Shown: piece after piece, positions 40,761 to 48,870 of the stretch
Layout of the letters: the number at the start of each line of letters is the position of its first letter
How positions within the stretch are numbered: position 1 is the first letter of the stretch
NCBI GenBank assembly: GCA_035519675.1
Contig: DATIWB010000023.1
Coordinates: forward strand, 124,001-188,000
Direction: 5' to 3'
Length of the DNA stretch: 64,000 bases
Origin: RPRB01 sp035519675
GTDB taxonomy: Bacteria > Myxococcota > Myxococcia > Myxococcales > Myxococcaceae
The notes under the pieces: generated by a model
Told to the model about the DNA's origin: nothing
What the model saw: only the letters and a program-made list of their open reading frames with translations
Database searches by the model: none
Translations under genes and position numbers: made by a program

Positions 40761-42314
40761 TCAGGCCCGCCCCAGATCCCGGAGCACCCGGCGCGCCGCG
40801 TTGTGCCCCGCCGCGCCGATGACCGAGCCCGCCGGGTGACAGCCCGCGCTCGCCGCGTACAGCCCGGCCACCGGCTGCGCGTACGGCAGACGGTCCGAGA
40901 ACCCGAACGTGTTGTCCACGTGGTGGATGTGACCCCCGGTGATGCCGAAGTGCGCCTCGATCTTCCGCGGGTGCAAGGGGAAGGTGTCCACCACCAGCCC
41001 GCTCGTCCCCGGAGCGAAGCGATCGCAGATCGACAGGAGGTGGCGCACGTACCGCTCCTCCTCCGCCTCCCAGGTCGTCCCGGAGAGCGTGTGCGGCACC
41101 CATTGCACGAAGAGCGCCGAGTTGTGGTGTCCGGCCGCGTCCCGCATCGAGGGGTCCACCGTGGTGTGGATGTACCACTCGATGGTCGGGAACTCGGGCA
41201 GCCTTCCGGCCTGGACGTCGGCGAAGCTCCGGGTCAAGGACGCCATCACCTCGCCCTCGTCCGGGAGCAGGTGCATCGTCGAGCCGAACTGCCCGCGGTC
41301 CTCCGGCAGGCAGCGGAAGCGCGGCAGCCCCTCGAGGGCCAGGTTCACCTTCAAGGTGGTGCCGGTGCGCCGGTACGCGTCCACCCGCGCGTTCCACGAG
41401 GCGGGAAAGCGCGCCGCGCCCACCAGATCGCGCATCCGGAACGGGTCGGCGTTCACCACCGCGACCCCTGTCCGCACCTCGCGGCCCGAGGCGCAGTGCA
41501 CCGCCTCCACACCGCCTGCGCCCACCGCGATGCGGGACACCCGCTCCCTGGTGAGGATTCGCGTCCCCGCGGCCCGTGCCAGCTCGGCCAGCCGCGTGGT
41601 CACCGTGCCCATCCCCCCGCGGACGATCATCCACGTCCCCTCCGCCCCGGGGAGCCGGCACATGTTGTGGACCAGGAAGTTCATCCCGCTCCCCGGGGTG
41701 TCCCAGGTCCCGGTGAGCCCGCTGAAGCCATCGGTCACCGCGTACATCGCCCGGAGCAGGTCGCTCCGGAACTCGAACCGGTCCAGGTACCGCCCCACCG
41801 GCCCCCGGCACAGGCCGATGAAGGTCGCCCGCAGCGCCGGCCGCACGTACCGTTCGGCGGTCTCCTCGATGCTGAGCGGCTCCTCCAGCCAGGTGGGGGC
41901 GACGTCCTCGCGCAGCTGGCCGATCTCCTCTTGCAGCCGCTGGTTCGCCCGCCAGTCCGCCTCGGAGAAGAAGGAGGTGAACTGCGCCTTCATCGCCGCC
42001 TGGTCGGAGCCGAAGAGGAGGTAGCGCTCGCCGGTGGTGGGCAAGAAGTAGTGCGGGTCCCGGCGCAGCAGCGGCAGCTCGAGGCCCAAGGTCCGCATCA
42101 GCTCCGGCGGCATCAGCCCGAGGAGATAGGCGCCGGTGGAGGTCCGCAGCTCCGGCGCCCGGGCGAACGGCGTCTCGGTCTTCGCCGCGCCCCCCACGGT
42201 GTCCTTCTCCTCCACCACCAGCACCGACAGCCCGGCGCGGGCGAGCAAGGTCGCCGCCACCAGGCCGTTGTGCCCTGCCCCCACCACCACCACGTCCGCG
42301 CGCTCGGTGCTCAT
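40761..42314 (-). CDS. Phytoene-desaturase-type FAD/NAD(P) oxidoreductase
   Basis: 517 aa. It opens with VVVVGAGHNGLVAATLLARA, the dinucleotide motif with HNGL as in the CrtI/PYROXD2-like family, and VVEEKDTVGGAAKTETPFAR. The C-terminus has GLYAASAGCHPAGSVIGAAG followed by GHNAAR, the FAD-closing motif. The substrate is not clear; related proteins act on carotenoids, but no carotenoid genes are in the window. The start ATG overlaps the peptidase stop (ATGA 42311-42314), so the two are co-translated. Confidence 0.85.
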   Translation of the reverse strand: MSTERADVVVVGAGHNGLVAATLLARAGLSVLVVEEKDTVGGAAKTETPFARAPELRTSTGAYLLGLMPPELMRTLGLELPLLRRDPHYFLPTTGERYLLFGSDQAAMKAQFTSFFSEADWRANQRLQEEIGQLREDVAPTWLEEPLSIEETAERYVRPALRATFIGLCRGPVGRYLDRFEFRSDLLRAMYAVTDGFSGLTGTWDTPGSGMNFLVHNMCRLPGAEGTWMIVRGGMGTVTTRLAELARAAGTRILTRERVSRIAVGAGGVEAVHCASGREVRTGVAVVNADPFRMRDLVGAARFPASWNARVDAYRRTGTTLKVNLALEGLPRFRCLPEDRGQFGSTMHLLPDEGEVMASLTRSFADVQAGRLPEFPTIEWYIHTTVDPSMRDAAGHHNSALFVQWVPHTLSGTTWEAEEERYVRHLLSICDRFAPGTSGLVVDTFPLHPRKIEAHFGITGGHIHHVDNTFGFSDRLPYAQPVAGLYAASAGCHPAGSVIGAAGHNAARRVLRDLGRA

Positions 42315-44320
42315 CGGCCTCCCGCCGGACCCGCGCCCCCGCCCACCAGCTGCTCCCGGAGGAAGAAGAGCATCGTGGCGTTGGCGTAGTCGCGGGTCTC
42401 CTTCTTCTTGAACCCGTGGCCCTCGTCCAGCGCCAGGAGGTACCACACCGGCTTGCCCTGGTCGCGCACCGCGCGGACGATCTGCTCGGCCTCGCTCTGC
42501 GGCACCCGCGGGTCGTTCTTCCCCTGGAGCACGTACATCGAGGCGCGGATCTTCCCCGCCGAGTAGAGCGGCGAGATCCGCTCCTGGATCGCGCGGACCT
42601 CGGCCACCCGCTCGTCGCCGTACTCGGCGCGGCGGAGGTCCCTCCGGTAGGGGGCAGTGCTGTTCAGGAAGGTGGGGAGGCTGGAGAGCCCGACCACGTC
42701 CACCGCCGCCCGGAACCGCTCGGGGTAGAAGGCCACCGAGGCCAAAGTCATGTACCCGCCGTAGCTCCCGCCATAGGCCGCCACCCGCGCCGGGTCGAGG
42801 TCCGCCTGGCGGCCGATGAAGTCCAGCGTCGCCCCGATGTCCTTCAGCGCCTCCTCGCGCTTCACCCCGTCGTCGCTCGCGAGGTACGCCTTGCCGTATC
42901 CGTCCGAGCCGCGCACGTTGGGATGCAGCACCGCCAGCCCGAGGTCGAGCATCGCCTGGACGGGGGCGCTGAACCTCGGCCGCTCCTGCGCCTCGGGCCC
43001 GCCGTGCCAGGCCACCACCACCGGGGCGCGGGCACCCGGCCGGAGTCCCGGCGGCCGGTAGAGGAAGGCCGGCACGGACACGCCTCCGGTCGACGGGTAG
43101 CGGACCAGCTCGGGGGCCACGAAGTGCGAGGCGTCCATCCCCCCGACCTCGCTGCGGGTCCAGCGCAGCGGCTTGCCGCTCTTCACCGCCACCTGCCACA
43201 CGTCGCTCGGCGAGGTAGGGGTGTCGATGGCGAAGGTCAGCACGTCCGAGGTCCGGGTCGGAAAGCGCATCTCGCCGATCACCCCCGGAGGGACGGAGAT
43301 CGCGGTGCGCTTGGCGAGGCCCGGCTTCAGCAGATAGAGCTTGCTGTAGCCGTCCTCGTTGGTGGCGAAGGCCACCGTCCCGTCCCGGGCCACCGCCAGC
43401 GCCTCCACGTCCCAGCGGAGGTCCGCGGTCAGCGGCGTCCACCGCGCGTCGGGCCGGGCGGCATCCACCCGGAAGAGCTGGGCGACGTCGGTGCCCCGGT
43501 CGGTGACCAGGTAGATCGACCTTCCGTCGCCAGAGTAGGCCGCGTGCCGCACCGAGGCCTCCCCCGCCTGCGCCGGATCCGGCGTCACCCGCGTCCGCTG
43601 CCGGGTGCCCAGGTCGAGGACCCAGAGGTCGGCGTCGTCGATGGCCCGCCGTTGCTGCACGAGCAGGCGCTCGCCGTCCGGGGAGAAGTCGATCGGAACC
43701 CAGGTCCCCGTCTCCTCGGTCACCCGCCGCGCCGTGCTCGGGCTGGCCACGTCCGCCAGGTAGACGTCGGTGTCGGAGCCGTTGCGCCCGGTGCCGGAGT
43801 ACGCCAGACGCCGGCCGTCGCGGGACACGGTGAAGGTCTCGTGCCGGCTCTTCCCGTCGGTGAGGATCTGCCGTTGTCCGCTGCGGACGTCGAGCCGGTA
43901 CAGCTGGAAGTACTCGCCTCCTCCGGTGTCCTGGAGGAAGAACACCACCCGCGGGTCACCGGGAAGCCAGCGGGCCTTCGCCACCGGTTCCTTGCCGAAG
44001 GTGAGCTGCTCCCGCATCCCCAGCGGCGCGGTGATCCGATGTATCTGGTTCACCGAGCCGAACCGGGTGAGGATCAGCAGCGCCTTCCCGTCCTCCCCGG
44101 GGTCGGCCAGGAGCGCCGAGCGGGCCTCGTTGTAGGGCGCGAGCCAGGCGTCGAAGTCCGCCGGCACCTGAGGCACCCCGCTCACCAGGACCCGGGGCAG
44201 TCCGGGAGCGGGCTCGACGGCGATCGAGGAGAGACGGGGCGCCCCGGCATCGGCCCGGGCCGGCGCGGCGGATTGCGGCTGGGCGAGCAGGAGCAGGACG
44301 GTCGCGGCGGGTAGGATCAT
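42311..44320 (-). CDS. S9 family prolyl oligopeptidase-type peptidase, exported
   Basis: 669 aa. It has a signal peptide-like start (MILPAATVLLLLAQ), a seven-blade WD/beta-propeller-like section with repeats such as ETFTVSRDGRRLAYSGTGRN and FSPDGERLLVQQRR, then an alpha/beta-hydrolase domain. The catalytic triad is S519 in YGGSYGGYMT, D603 in GKNDPRVP and H635 in DEGHGFKKKE. HPNVRGSDGYGKAYL is the S9 oxyanion region. It would cut proline-containing or short peptides in the periplasm. It is divergent from mglB, 195 bp apart, and leads a two-gene operon. Confidence 0.92.
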   Translation of the reverse strand: MILPAATVLLLLAQPQSAAPARADAGAPRLSSIAVEPAPGLPRVLVSGVPQVPADFDAWLAPYNEARSALLADPGEDGKALLILTRFGSVNQIHRITAPLGMREQLTFGKEPVAKARWLPGDPRVVFFLQDTGGGEYFQLYRLDVRSGQRQILTDGKSRHETFTVSRDGRRLAYSGTGRNGSDTDVYLADVASPSTARRVTEETGTWVPIDFSPDGERLLVQQRRAIDDADLWVLDLGTRQRTRVTPDPAQAGEASVRHAAYSGDGRSIYLVTDRGTDVAQLFRVDAARPDARWTPLTADLRWDVEALAVARDGTVAFATNEDGYSKLYLLKPGLAKRTAISVPPGVIGEMRFPTRTSDVLTFAIDTPTSPSDVWQVAVKSGKPLRWTRSEVGGMDASHFVAPELVRYPSTGGVSVPAFLYRPPGLRPGARAPVVVAWHGGPEAQERPRFSAPVQAMLDLGLAVLHPNVRGSDGYGKAYLASDDGVKREEALKDIGATLDFIGRQADLDPARVAAYGGSYGGYMTLASVAFYPERFRAAVDVVGLSSLPTFLNSTAPYRRDLRRAEYGDERVAEVRAIQERISPLYSAGKIRASMYVLQGKNDPRVPQSEAEQIVRAVRDQGKPVWYLLALDEGHGFKKKETRDYANATMLFFLREQLVGGGAGPAGGR

Positions 44321-44515
44321 GTGGTCGGCGGCTTTCCCAGAGCAGGGGCGCGCGCGCAAGCGCTCCCCAGCGGCCCCGGGCGCCAATCCTTGCCGCACGG
44401 CTTTGCTGCCTGCTACCGTCGAGCCGTCCGGACGAGGGCGCGGCGGCGCGAACTGACGCGGAATCCCTCAGAAAACCCGGGTCGATTCCTCGGCCGAAGG
44501 GGACATCTCACGCCC

Positions 44516-44998
44516 ATGGGCACGCAACTGGTGATGTATGACGAGGAGTACAATCGCATCAACGCCGTCTGCGATCGCCTGACCAAGGACGCCAACGCCA
44601 AGGTCGTCTTCATCGTCGACAAGAACGGACAGCTGATCTCCGCCTCCGGCCAGACCCAGAACATCGACACCACCTCGCTGGCCTCGCTCACCGCCGGCAA
44701 CGTCGCGGCCATGGGCGGGCTGGCGAAGCTGATCGGGGAGAACGAGTTCCCCAACCAGATCCACGAGGGAGCGCGCGAGTCGCTCTACATGACCATCGTC
44801 GGGAGCCGGGTGGTGCTGGTCGTCATCTTCGACACCCGCACCTCGCTGGGGCTGGTGCGGCTGCGGGTGAAGAAGGCCTCCGACGAGCTCGGGAAGATCT
44901 TCGAGGCGCTGGTGAAGAAGACCGCAGAGCCCGGAGGGATGGCGTCGCCCTTCGCCGAGATCTCCGACGACGACATCGACAACCTCTTCAGCGAGTGA
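44516..44998 (+). CDS. mglB: MglB, roadblock-type GTPase activating protein for MglA
   Basis: 160 aa. It has the roadblock/LC7 fold, with NAKVVFIVDKNGQLISASGQ, then DTTSLASLTAGNVAAMGGLA and SRVVLVVIFDTRTSLGLVRL. The C-terminus AEISDDDIDNLFSE is the tail that M. xanthus MglB uses to reach MglA. In M. xanthus MglB sits at the lagging pole, speeds MglA GTP hydrolysis and sets cell polarity. ATG 44516 has AAGGGGA about 12 bases upstream. It precedes mglA by 19 bp. Confidence 0.97.
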   Translation: MGTQLVMYDEEYNRINAVCDRLTKDANAKVVFIVDKNGQLISASGQTQNIDTTSLASLTAGNVAAMGGLAKLIGENEFPNQIHEGARESLYMTIVGSRVVLVVIFDTRTSLGLVRLRVKKASDELGKIFEALVKKTAEPGGMASPFAEISDDDIDNLFSE

Positions 44999-45017
44999 CA
45001 GACCCCCAGGTCAGGAA

Positions 45018-45605
45018 ATGTCCTTCATCAATTACTCATCCCGCGAGATCAACTGCAAGATCGTCTATTATGGACCCGGTCTGTGCGGGAAGACGACCAA
45101 CCTCCAGTACATCTACAACAAGACCAACCCCGAGACGAAGGGCAAGCTGATCAGCCTCAGCACCGAGACCGACCGCACCCTCTTCTTCGACTTCCTCCCG
45201 CTGTCGCTCGGCGAGATCCGCGGGTTCAAGACCCGGTTCCACCTCTATACCGTGCCCGGGCAGGTCTTCTACGACGCCAGCCGGAAGCTGATCCTCAAGG
45301 GGGTGGACGGCGTGGTCTTCGTCGCCGACAGCCAGGTGGAGCGCATGGAGGCGAACATGGAGTCGTTCGAGAACCTCCGCACCAACCTCGGCGAGCAGGG
45401 CTACGACCTCAACCGCATCCCCAACGTGGTGCAGTACAACAAGCGAGACCTCCCCAACGCGGTGGCGGTGGAGGAGCTCCGGGCCTCGCTCAATCCCAAG
45501 TCCGTCCCCGAGTTCCAGGCCGTCGCCCCCACCGGGGTAGGAGTCTTCGACACATTGAAGGCCGTGGCCAAGCTCGTCCTCACCGAGCTGAAAAAGGGCG
45601 GGTAG
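45018..45605 (+). CDS. mglA: MglA, Ras-like GTPase of polarity and motility
   Basis: 195 aa. The P-loop is G19-PGLCGKT26, the switch I region has TETDRT with R53, and the DxxGQ box is T78-VPGQ82, with Thr in place of Asp, which is characteristic of MglA. NKRD near 141-144 is the guanine-binding motif. MglA-GTP sets the leading pole and activates gliding focal-adhesion complexes and type IV pili in M. xanthus. It is next to mglB as usual, but here five glt-type and other envelope genes follow on the same strand, unlike the separate loci in M. xanthus. Confidence 0.98.
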   Translation: MSFINYSSREINCKIVYYGPGLCGKTTNLQYIYNKTNPETKGKLISLSTETDRTLFFDFLPLSLGEIRGFKTRFHLYTVPGQVFYDASRKLILKGVDGVVFVADSQVERMEANMESFENLRTNLGEQGYDLNRIPNVVQYNKRDLPNAVAVEELRASLNPKSVPEFQAVAPTGVGVFDTLKAVAKLVLTELKKGG

Positions 45606-45697
45606 GCAGGAACGGCTTCGGACCGTTGGACAAGGGGGTCGTCCGGCGCGTCCGTGGTATGTAAAGACACAGGTTTTTCCGCCGCCGGGAGCCGTCC

Positions 45698-46540
45698 TTG
45701 CGCCTAGGTCAGCCCGCACTTCTCGCCGTCCTCACAGTGCTCGCCAGCGTCACGGTCCGCGCCCAGTCCAGCGAGCCGCTCCCCGCGCTGCCCGACTCCC
45801 GCGCCGATCCCGCGGCGGGGGCCGGGGAGATGGCTCCGATGCGCACCGGGGACAAGTCGCTCCAGGCCACCCCCCCGCCGGCCACGGCCCCGGCGAGGCC
45901 CGGACCCACCGCCGCGCCCCCTCCCCCGGCAAAGGCCAGCCCCTCGGACGCTTCGCTCCCCCCGGTCACCTCGGACGAGGCGTTCCAGACGCGGGTGAAG
46001 ACGCTGGAGGAGCAGGTGGTGGACCTCAAGGAGAAGATCTACCGCACCAAGGCGCGGCTGCTGCTCCTGCAAGAGACGGTGCTCGGCGGTGACCTGTCGT
46101 CCGGCGCCCGGGCGGTGCTGGTGCACAAGAACGACATGGGCGGCAGCTTCGCCCTCGAGTCGGTCGCCTACGCGCTCGACGGCGCGCCCATCCTCACCCG
46201 CACCGACAAGGACGGGGACCTCTCCAAGCGGCCGGAGTTCGAGATCTTCAACGGGCGCATCGTGCCCGGCCAGCACCAGGTCGCGGTGCGGCTGGTCTAC
46301 CGGGGCAGGGGCTTCGGCGTCTTCAGCTACCTCGAGGGCTACAAGTTCACCGTCAGCTCCAGCTACACCTTCACCTCCGAGCCGGGGAAGGTCACCACGG
46401 TCAAGGTGGTGGGCTACGAGAAGGGCGGCATCACCACCGAGCTGAAGGACCGTCCGGCGGTCCGCTACGACGTCGAGGTCAACCGAGAGGTGGCGCCCAA
46501 GCCCACCTCCGCGCAGGCGGAGCAAAAGGAGACGAAGTGA
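45698..46540 (+). CDS. Periplasmic coiled-coil protein of the gliding cluster, unknown
   Basis: 280 aa from TTG 45698. A signal peptide (LLAVLTVLASVTVRAQ) is followed by a long Pro/Ala linker, a coiled coil (RVKTLEEQVVDLKEKIYRTK then ARLLLLQETV) and a beta domain with ALDGAPILTRTDKDGDLSKR and PGQHQVAVRLVYRGRGFGVF. The TTG start is supported by the signal peptide. The stop overlaps the next gene (GTGA 46537-46540). It looks exported and structural. Its steady place between mglA and glt genes suggests a part of the gliding apparatus. I do not recognise an exact M. xanthus counterpart. Confidence 0.75.
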   Translation: MRLGQPALLAVLTVLASVTVRAQSSEPLPALPDSRADPAAGAGEMAPMRTGDKSLQATPPPATAPARPGPTAAPPPPAKASPSDASLPPVTSDEAFQTRVKTLEEQVVDLKEKIYRTKARLLLLQETVLGGDLSSGARAVLVHKNDMGGSFALESVAYALDGAPILTRTDKDGDLSKRPEFEIFNGRIVPGQHQVAVRLVYRGRGFGVFSYLEGYKFTVSSSYTFTSEPGKVTTVKVVGYEKGGITTELKDRPAVRYDVEVNREVAPKPTSAQAEQKETK

Positions 46541-48870
46541 ACCCCACCAGGGCCGCGGCGCTCCCCGCGCTGCTCCTCGTGGTGACGCCTGCCCTCGCCG
46601 GCGACGTCCGGGTGTCGTCGTCCACCGCCGCCAAGCTGGACCAGGTGGCGGCCCAGCTCCGCAACGCCACCGAGAACCTGGGGGTGGTCGAGACGCAGTA
46701 CCTGGCCCGGGCGGACCCCTCGAACGAGGTGGTGCTGGAGCGGCGCTTCTCCGACGGAGAGATCCAGTACCTCCTCCAGGACTGGCCCACCGCCTCGGTG
46801 CTCTTCTACGACCTGCTGGCGGACAAGGCCTTCGACCGGAACTCCCGGCGCCCCGACGCGCTCTGGTACCTGGCCGACGCGCTCTACCAGCAGCAGAGCT
46901 ACGGCAGCTCCCGGCTCTACCTGCGCGAGCTGCTCCAACAGGACACCCCGCGCTACCGCGAGGCGCTGAGCCGCTACCTGGACGTCGGCTCGAAGCTGAA
47001 CGACTGGGGCGACCTCGAGCCGTACCTGGCGAGGGCCCGCGGCCCGGACGGGCAGCTCCCGGCCGACATCGCCTACGTCCACGCCAAGTGGCTGGCCCGG
47101 AGGACCGACCTGCCGGCCGCCGAGCGGCAACGCCGGGCCGCCGAGGCCTTCACCCCGCTCACCGGGGAGGGCAACCGCTTCCGCCTGCCGAGCCTCTACT
47201 TCCTCGGGGTCCTCCGGGTGCAGGCCCAGGACTACGAAGGCGCCATGGCCCGCTTCGGCGAGGTGGCGAAGAGCAAGCCCGCCGACGAGCGCGAGCTGCG
47301 CATCGTCGAGCTGGCGCACCTGGGAATGGCCAGGCTCCTGATCGAGACCGGCCACCTGCCCGAGGCGGTCGACGAGTACCAGGCCATCAGCCAGGAGTCG
47401 CCGGCGTTCCCCGAGGCGCTCTACGAGATGGCCTGGGCCAAGGTGCGCTCCGAGGACTGGGCCGGCGCCCGCAACGCGACCGACATCCTTCTCCTCGTCG
47501 CCCCCGACTCGCCGCTCGCCCCCGAGGCGCAGATCCTCCAGGGACACCTGCTGCTCAAGCTCAAGAAGTACAAGGAGGCCACCGAGACCTACAACGGGGT
47601 GATCAGCACCTACGCCCCGGTGCGCGACGAGATCGACCGGATGCTCGCGGTGCAGAAGGATCCCATCGCCTACTTCGACAACCTGCTTGCCCGGAACGAG
47701 AAGGCCCTGGACGTGAACACCCTCCTCCCTCCGCTGGCGCTGAAGTGGGCCAGCGCCCAGGAGGACGTGGGCCAGGCGCTGCGGGTGGTGGGCGCGCTCG
47801 AGGGCGGGAAGAAGGGCGTCACCGACAGCCGGGCCATCGCCGAGCGCATCCTCAAGGCCCTGGACGAGCGCGGCGCGGAGGCCTTCCCCTCCCTTCAAGA
47901 AGGCACCACCCGCGCCGAGGCGGTGGCCAACGGGCTGGCCTCCGCCGAGGCCACGCTCGACTCCGCCGAGGTCGAGGCGCTGGACCCGGTGCTCACCCAC
48001 GAGGAGCGGCTGGAGCTGGGCCGCATCCAGGCCAACCTCGCCAGCGGCCGCGCCCGGCTCGGGGCGCTGCCTGCCACCCCCGCGGAGGTCACCGCCCGCC
48101 GCACCAGGATGCAGGGGCGGATGGACGCCATGGACCGCGAGGCGTTCCGGCTGGGCACCGAGCTGCAGAGCATGACCGCGATGCTGGTCGCCACGCAGAA
48201 GTGGGTGGCGGACACCCGCAACCAGAGACGCGACGGGCCGGAGGACGAGAAGCAGTTCACCGAGCGGCTGATGTCCGAGCAGCGCTCGCTCCAGGCGCTG
48301 GAGCAGGAGGTCTCCAGGCTCCGCGGCGAGCTGGTCGCCCAGCGTGGGCTGGTGGACACCACCATCAGCGGCGAGGAGGGCATCCGCCAGGAGATGGCGC
48401 AGGCCAGCTCGTCGATGCGCGGCATCCTCTCCGGGGTGGAGCCGCGGGTGAGCGGCGAGGGCACGCAGTTCCTCGCCCGCACCCGCGATCTGCGCACCCA
48501 GATCGGCGCCCTCCAGCAGCGGACCGCCACCGCGCAGTCGGGGCTCCGGGAGCGCGTCCGGCTGAAGGGCGAGGAGATCCGCGAGAAGGTGGTGGCCGAG
48601 TCGAAGCTGCTCGAGGGCTACGGCAGGGACGTGGGCAACGTCTCCGGTGACGCCCAGCAGCTGGTGGGCCGCATGGCCTACGACAGCTTCCGCCGGGTGA
48701 GGCGGCAGTTCTACGATCTCGTCCTCAAGGCCGACGTGGGAGTGGTGGACAGCGCCTTCACCCGGAAGCAGACCCAGACCACCTCCATCCAGAAGGTCGC
48801 CTCGCAGAAGGAGGAGGAGCTGCGGGCGCTGGACGAGGACTTCCGGCCGGTGCTCAAGGACGTGGACTGA
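46537..48870 (+). CDS. Periplasmic TPR/coiled-coil protein, possibly GltC-like
   Basis: 777 aa. A signal peptide (AALPALLLVVTPALAG) leads to TPR helices at about 80-350 (RRFSDGEIQYLLQDWPTASV, ALWYLADALYQQQSYGSSRL, AMARFGEVAKSKPADERELR). The C-terminal half is helical and charged (LMSEQRSLQALEQEVSRLRG, RERVRLKGEEIREKVVAESK), so it is a probable coiled coil. GTG 46537 overlaps the previous stop, and its stop overlaps the gltD start by one base (TGATG). GltC of M. xanthus is also a periplasmic TPR protein of similar length. The equivalence is inference from position and size. Confidence 0.78.
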   Translation: MNPTRAAALPALLLVVTPALAGDVRVSSSTAAKLDQVAAQLRNATENLGVVETQYLARADPSNEVVLERRFSDGEIQYLLQDWPTASVLFYDLLADKAFDRNSRRPDALWYLADALYQQQSYGSSRLYLRELLQQDTPRYREALSRYLDVGSKLNDWGDLEPYLARARGPDGQLPADIAYVHAKWLARRTDLPAAERQRRAAEAFTPLTGEGNRFRLPSLYFLGVLRVQAQDYEGAMARFGEVAKSKPADERELRIVELAHLGMARLLIETGHLPEAVDEYQAISQESPAFPEALYEMAWAKVRSEDWAGARNATDILLLVAPDSPLAPEAQILQGHLLLKLKKYKEATETYNGVISTYAPVRDEIDRMLAVQKDPIAYFDNLLARNEKALDVNTLLPPLALKWASAQEDVGQALRVVGALEGGKKGVTDSRAIAERILKALDERGAEAFPSLQEGTTRAEAVANGLASAEATLDSAEVEALDPVLTHEERLELGRIQANLASGRARLGALPATPAEVTARRTRMQGRMDAMDREAFRLGTELQSMTAMLVATQKWVADTRNQRRDGPEDEKQFTERLMSEQRSLQALEQEVSRLRGELVAQRGLVDTTISGEEGIRQEMAQASSSMRGILSGVEPRVSGEGTQFLARTRDLRTQIGALQQRTATAQSGLRERVRLKGEEIREKVVAESKLLEGYGRDVGNVSGDAQQLVGRMAYDSFRRVRRQFYDLVLKADVGVVDSAFTRKQTQTTSIQKVASQKEEELRALDEDFRPVLKDVD

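Noticed and set aside
40803..44314. Long plus-strand frames opposite the oxidoreductase and S9 peptidase
   Set aside because: They are shadows of clear minus-strand enzymes with complete catalytic motifs.
45606..45697. Terminator between mglA and the next gene
   Set aside because: Only a 5-bp stem (AACGG/CCGTT) without a following T-run is present, too weak to call.
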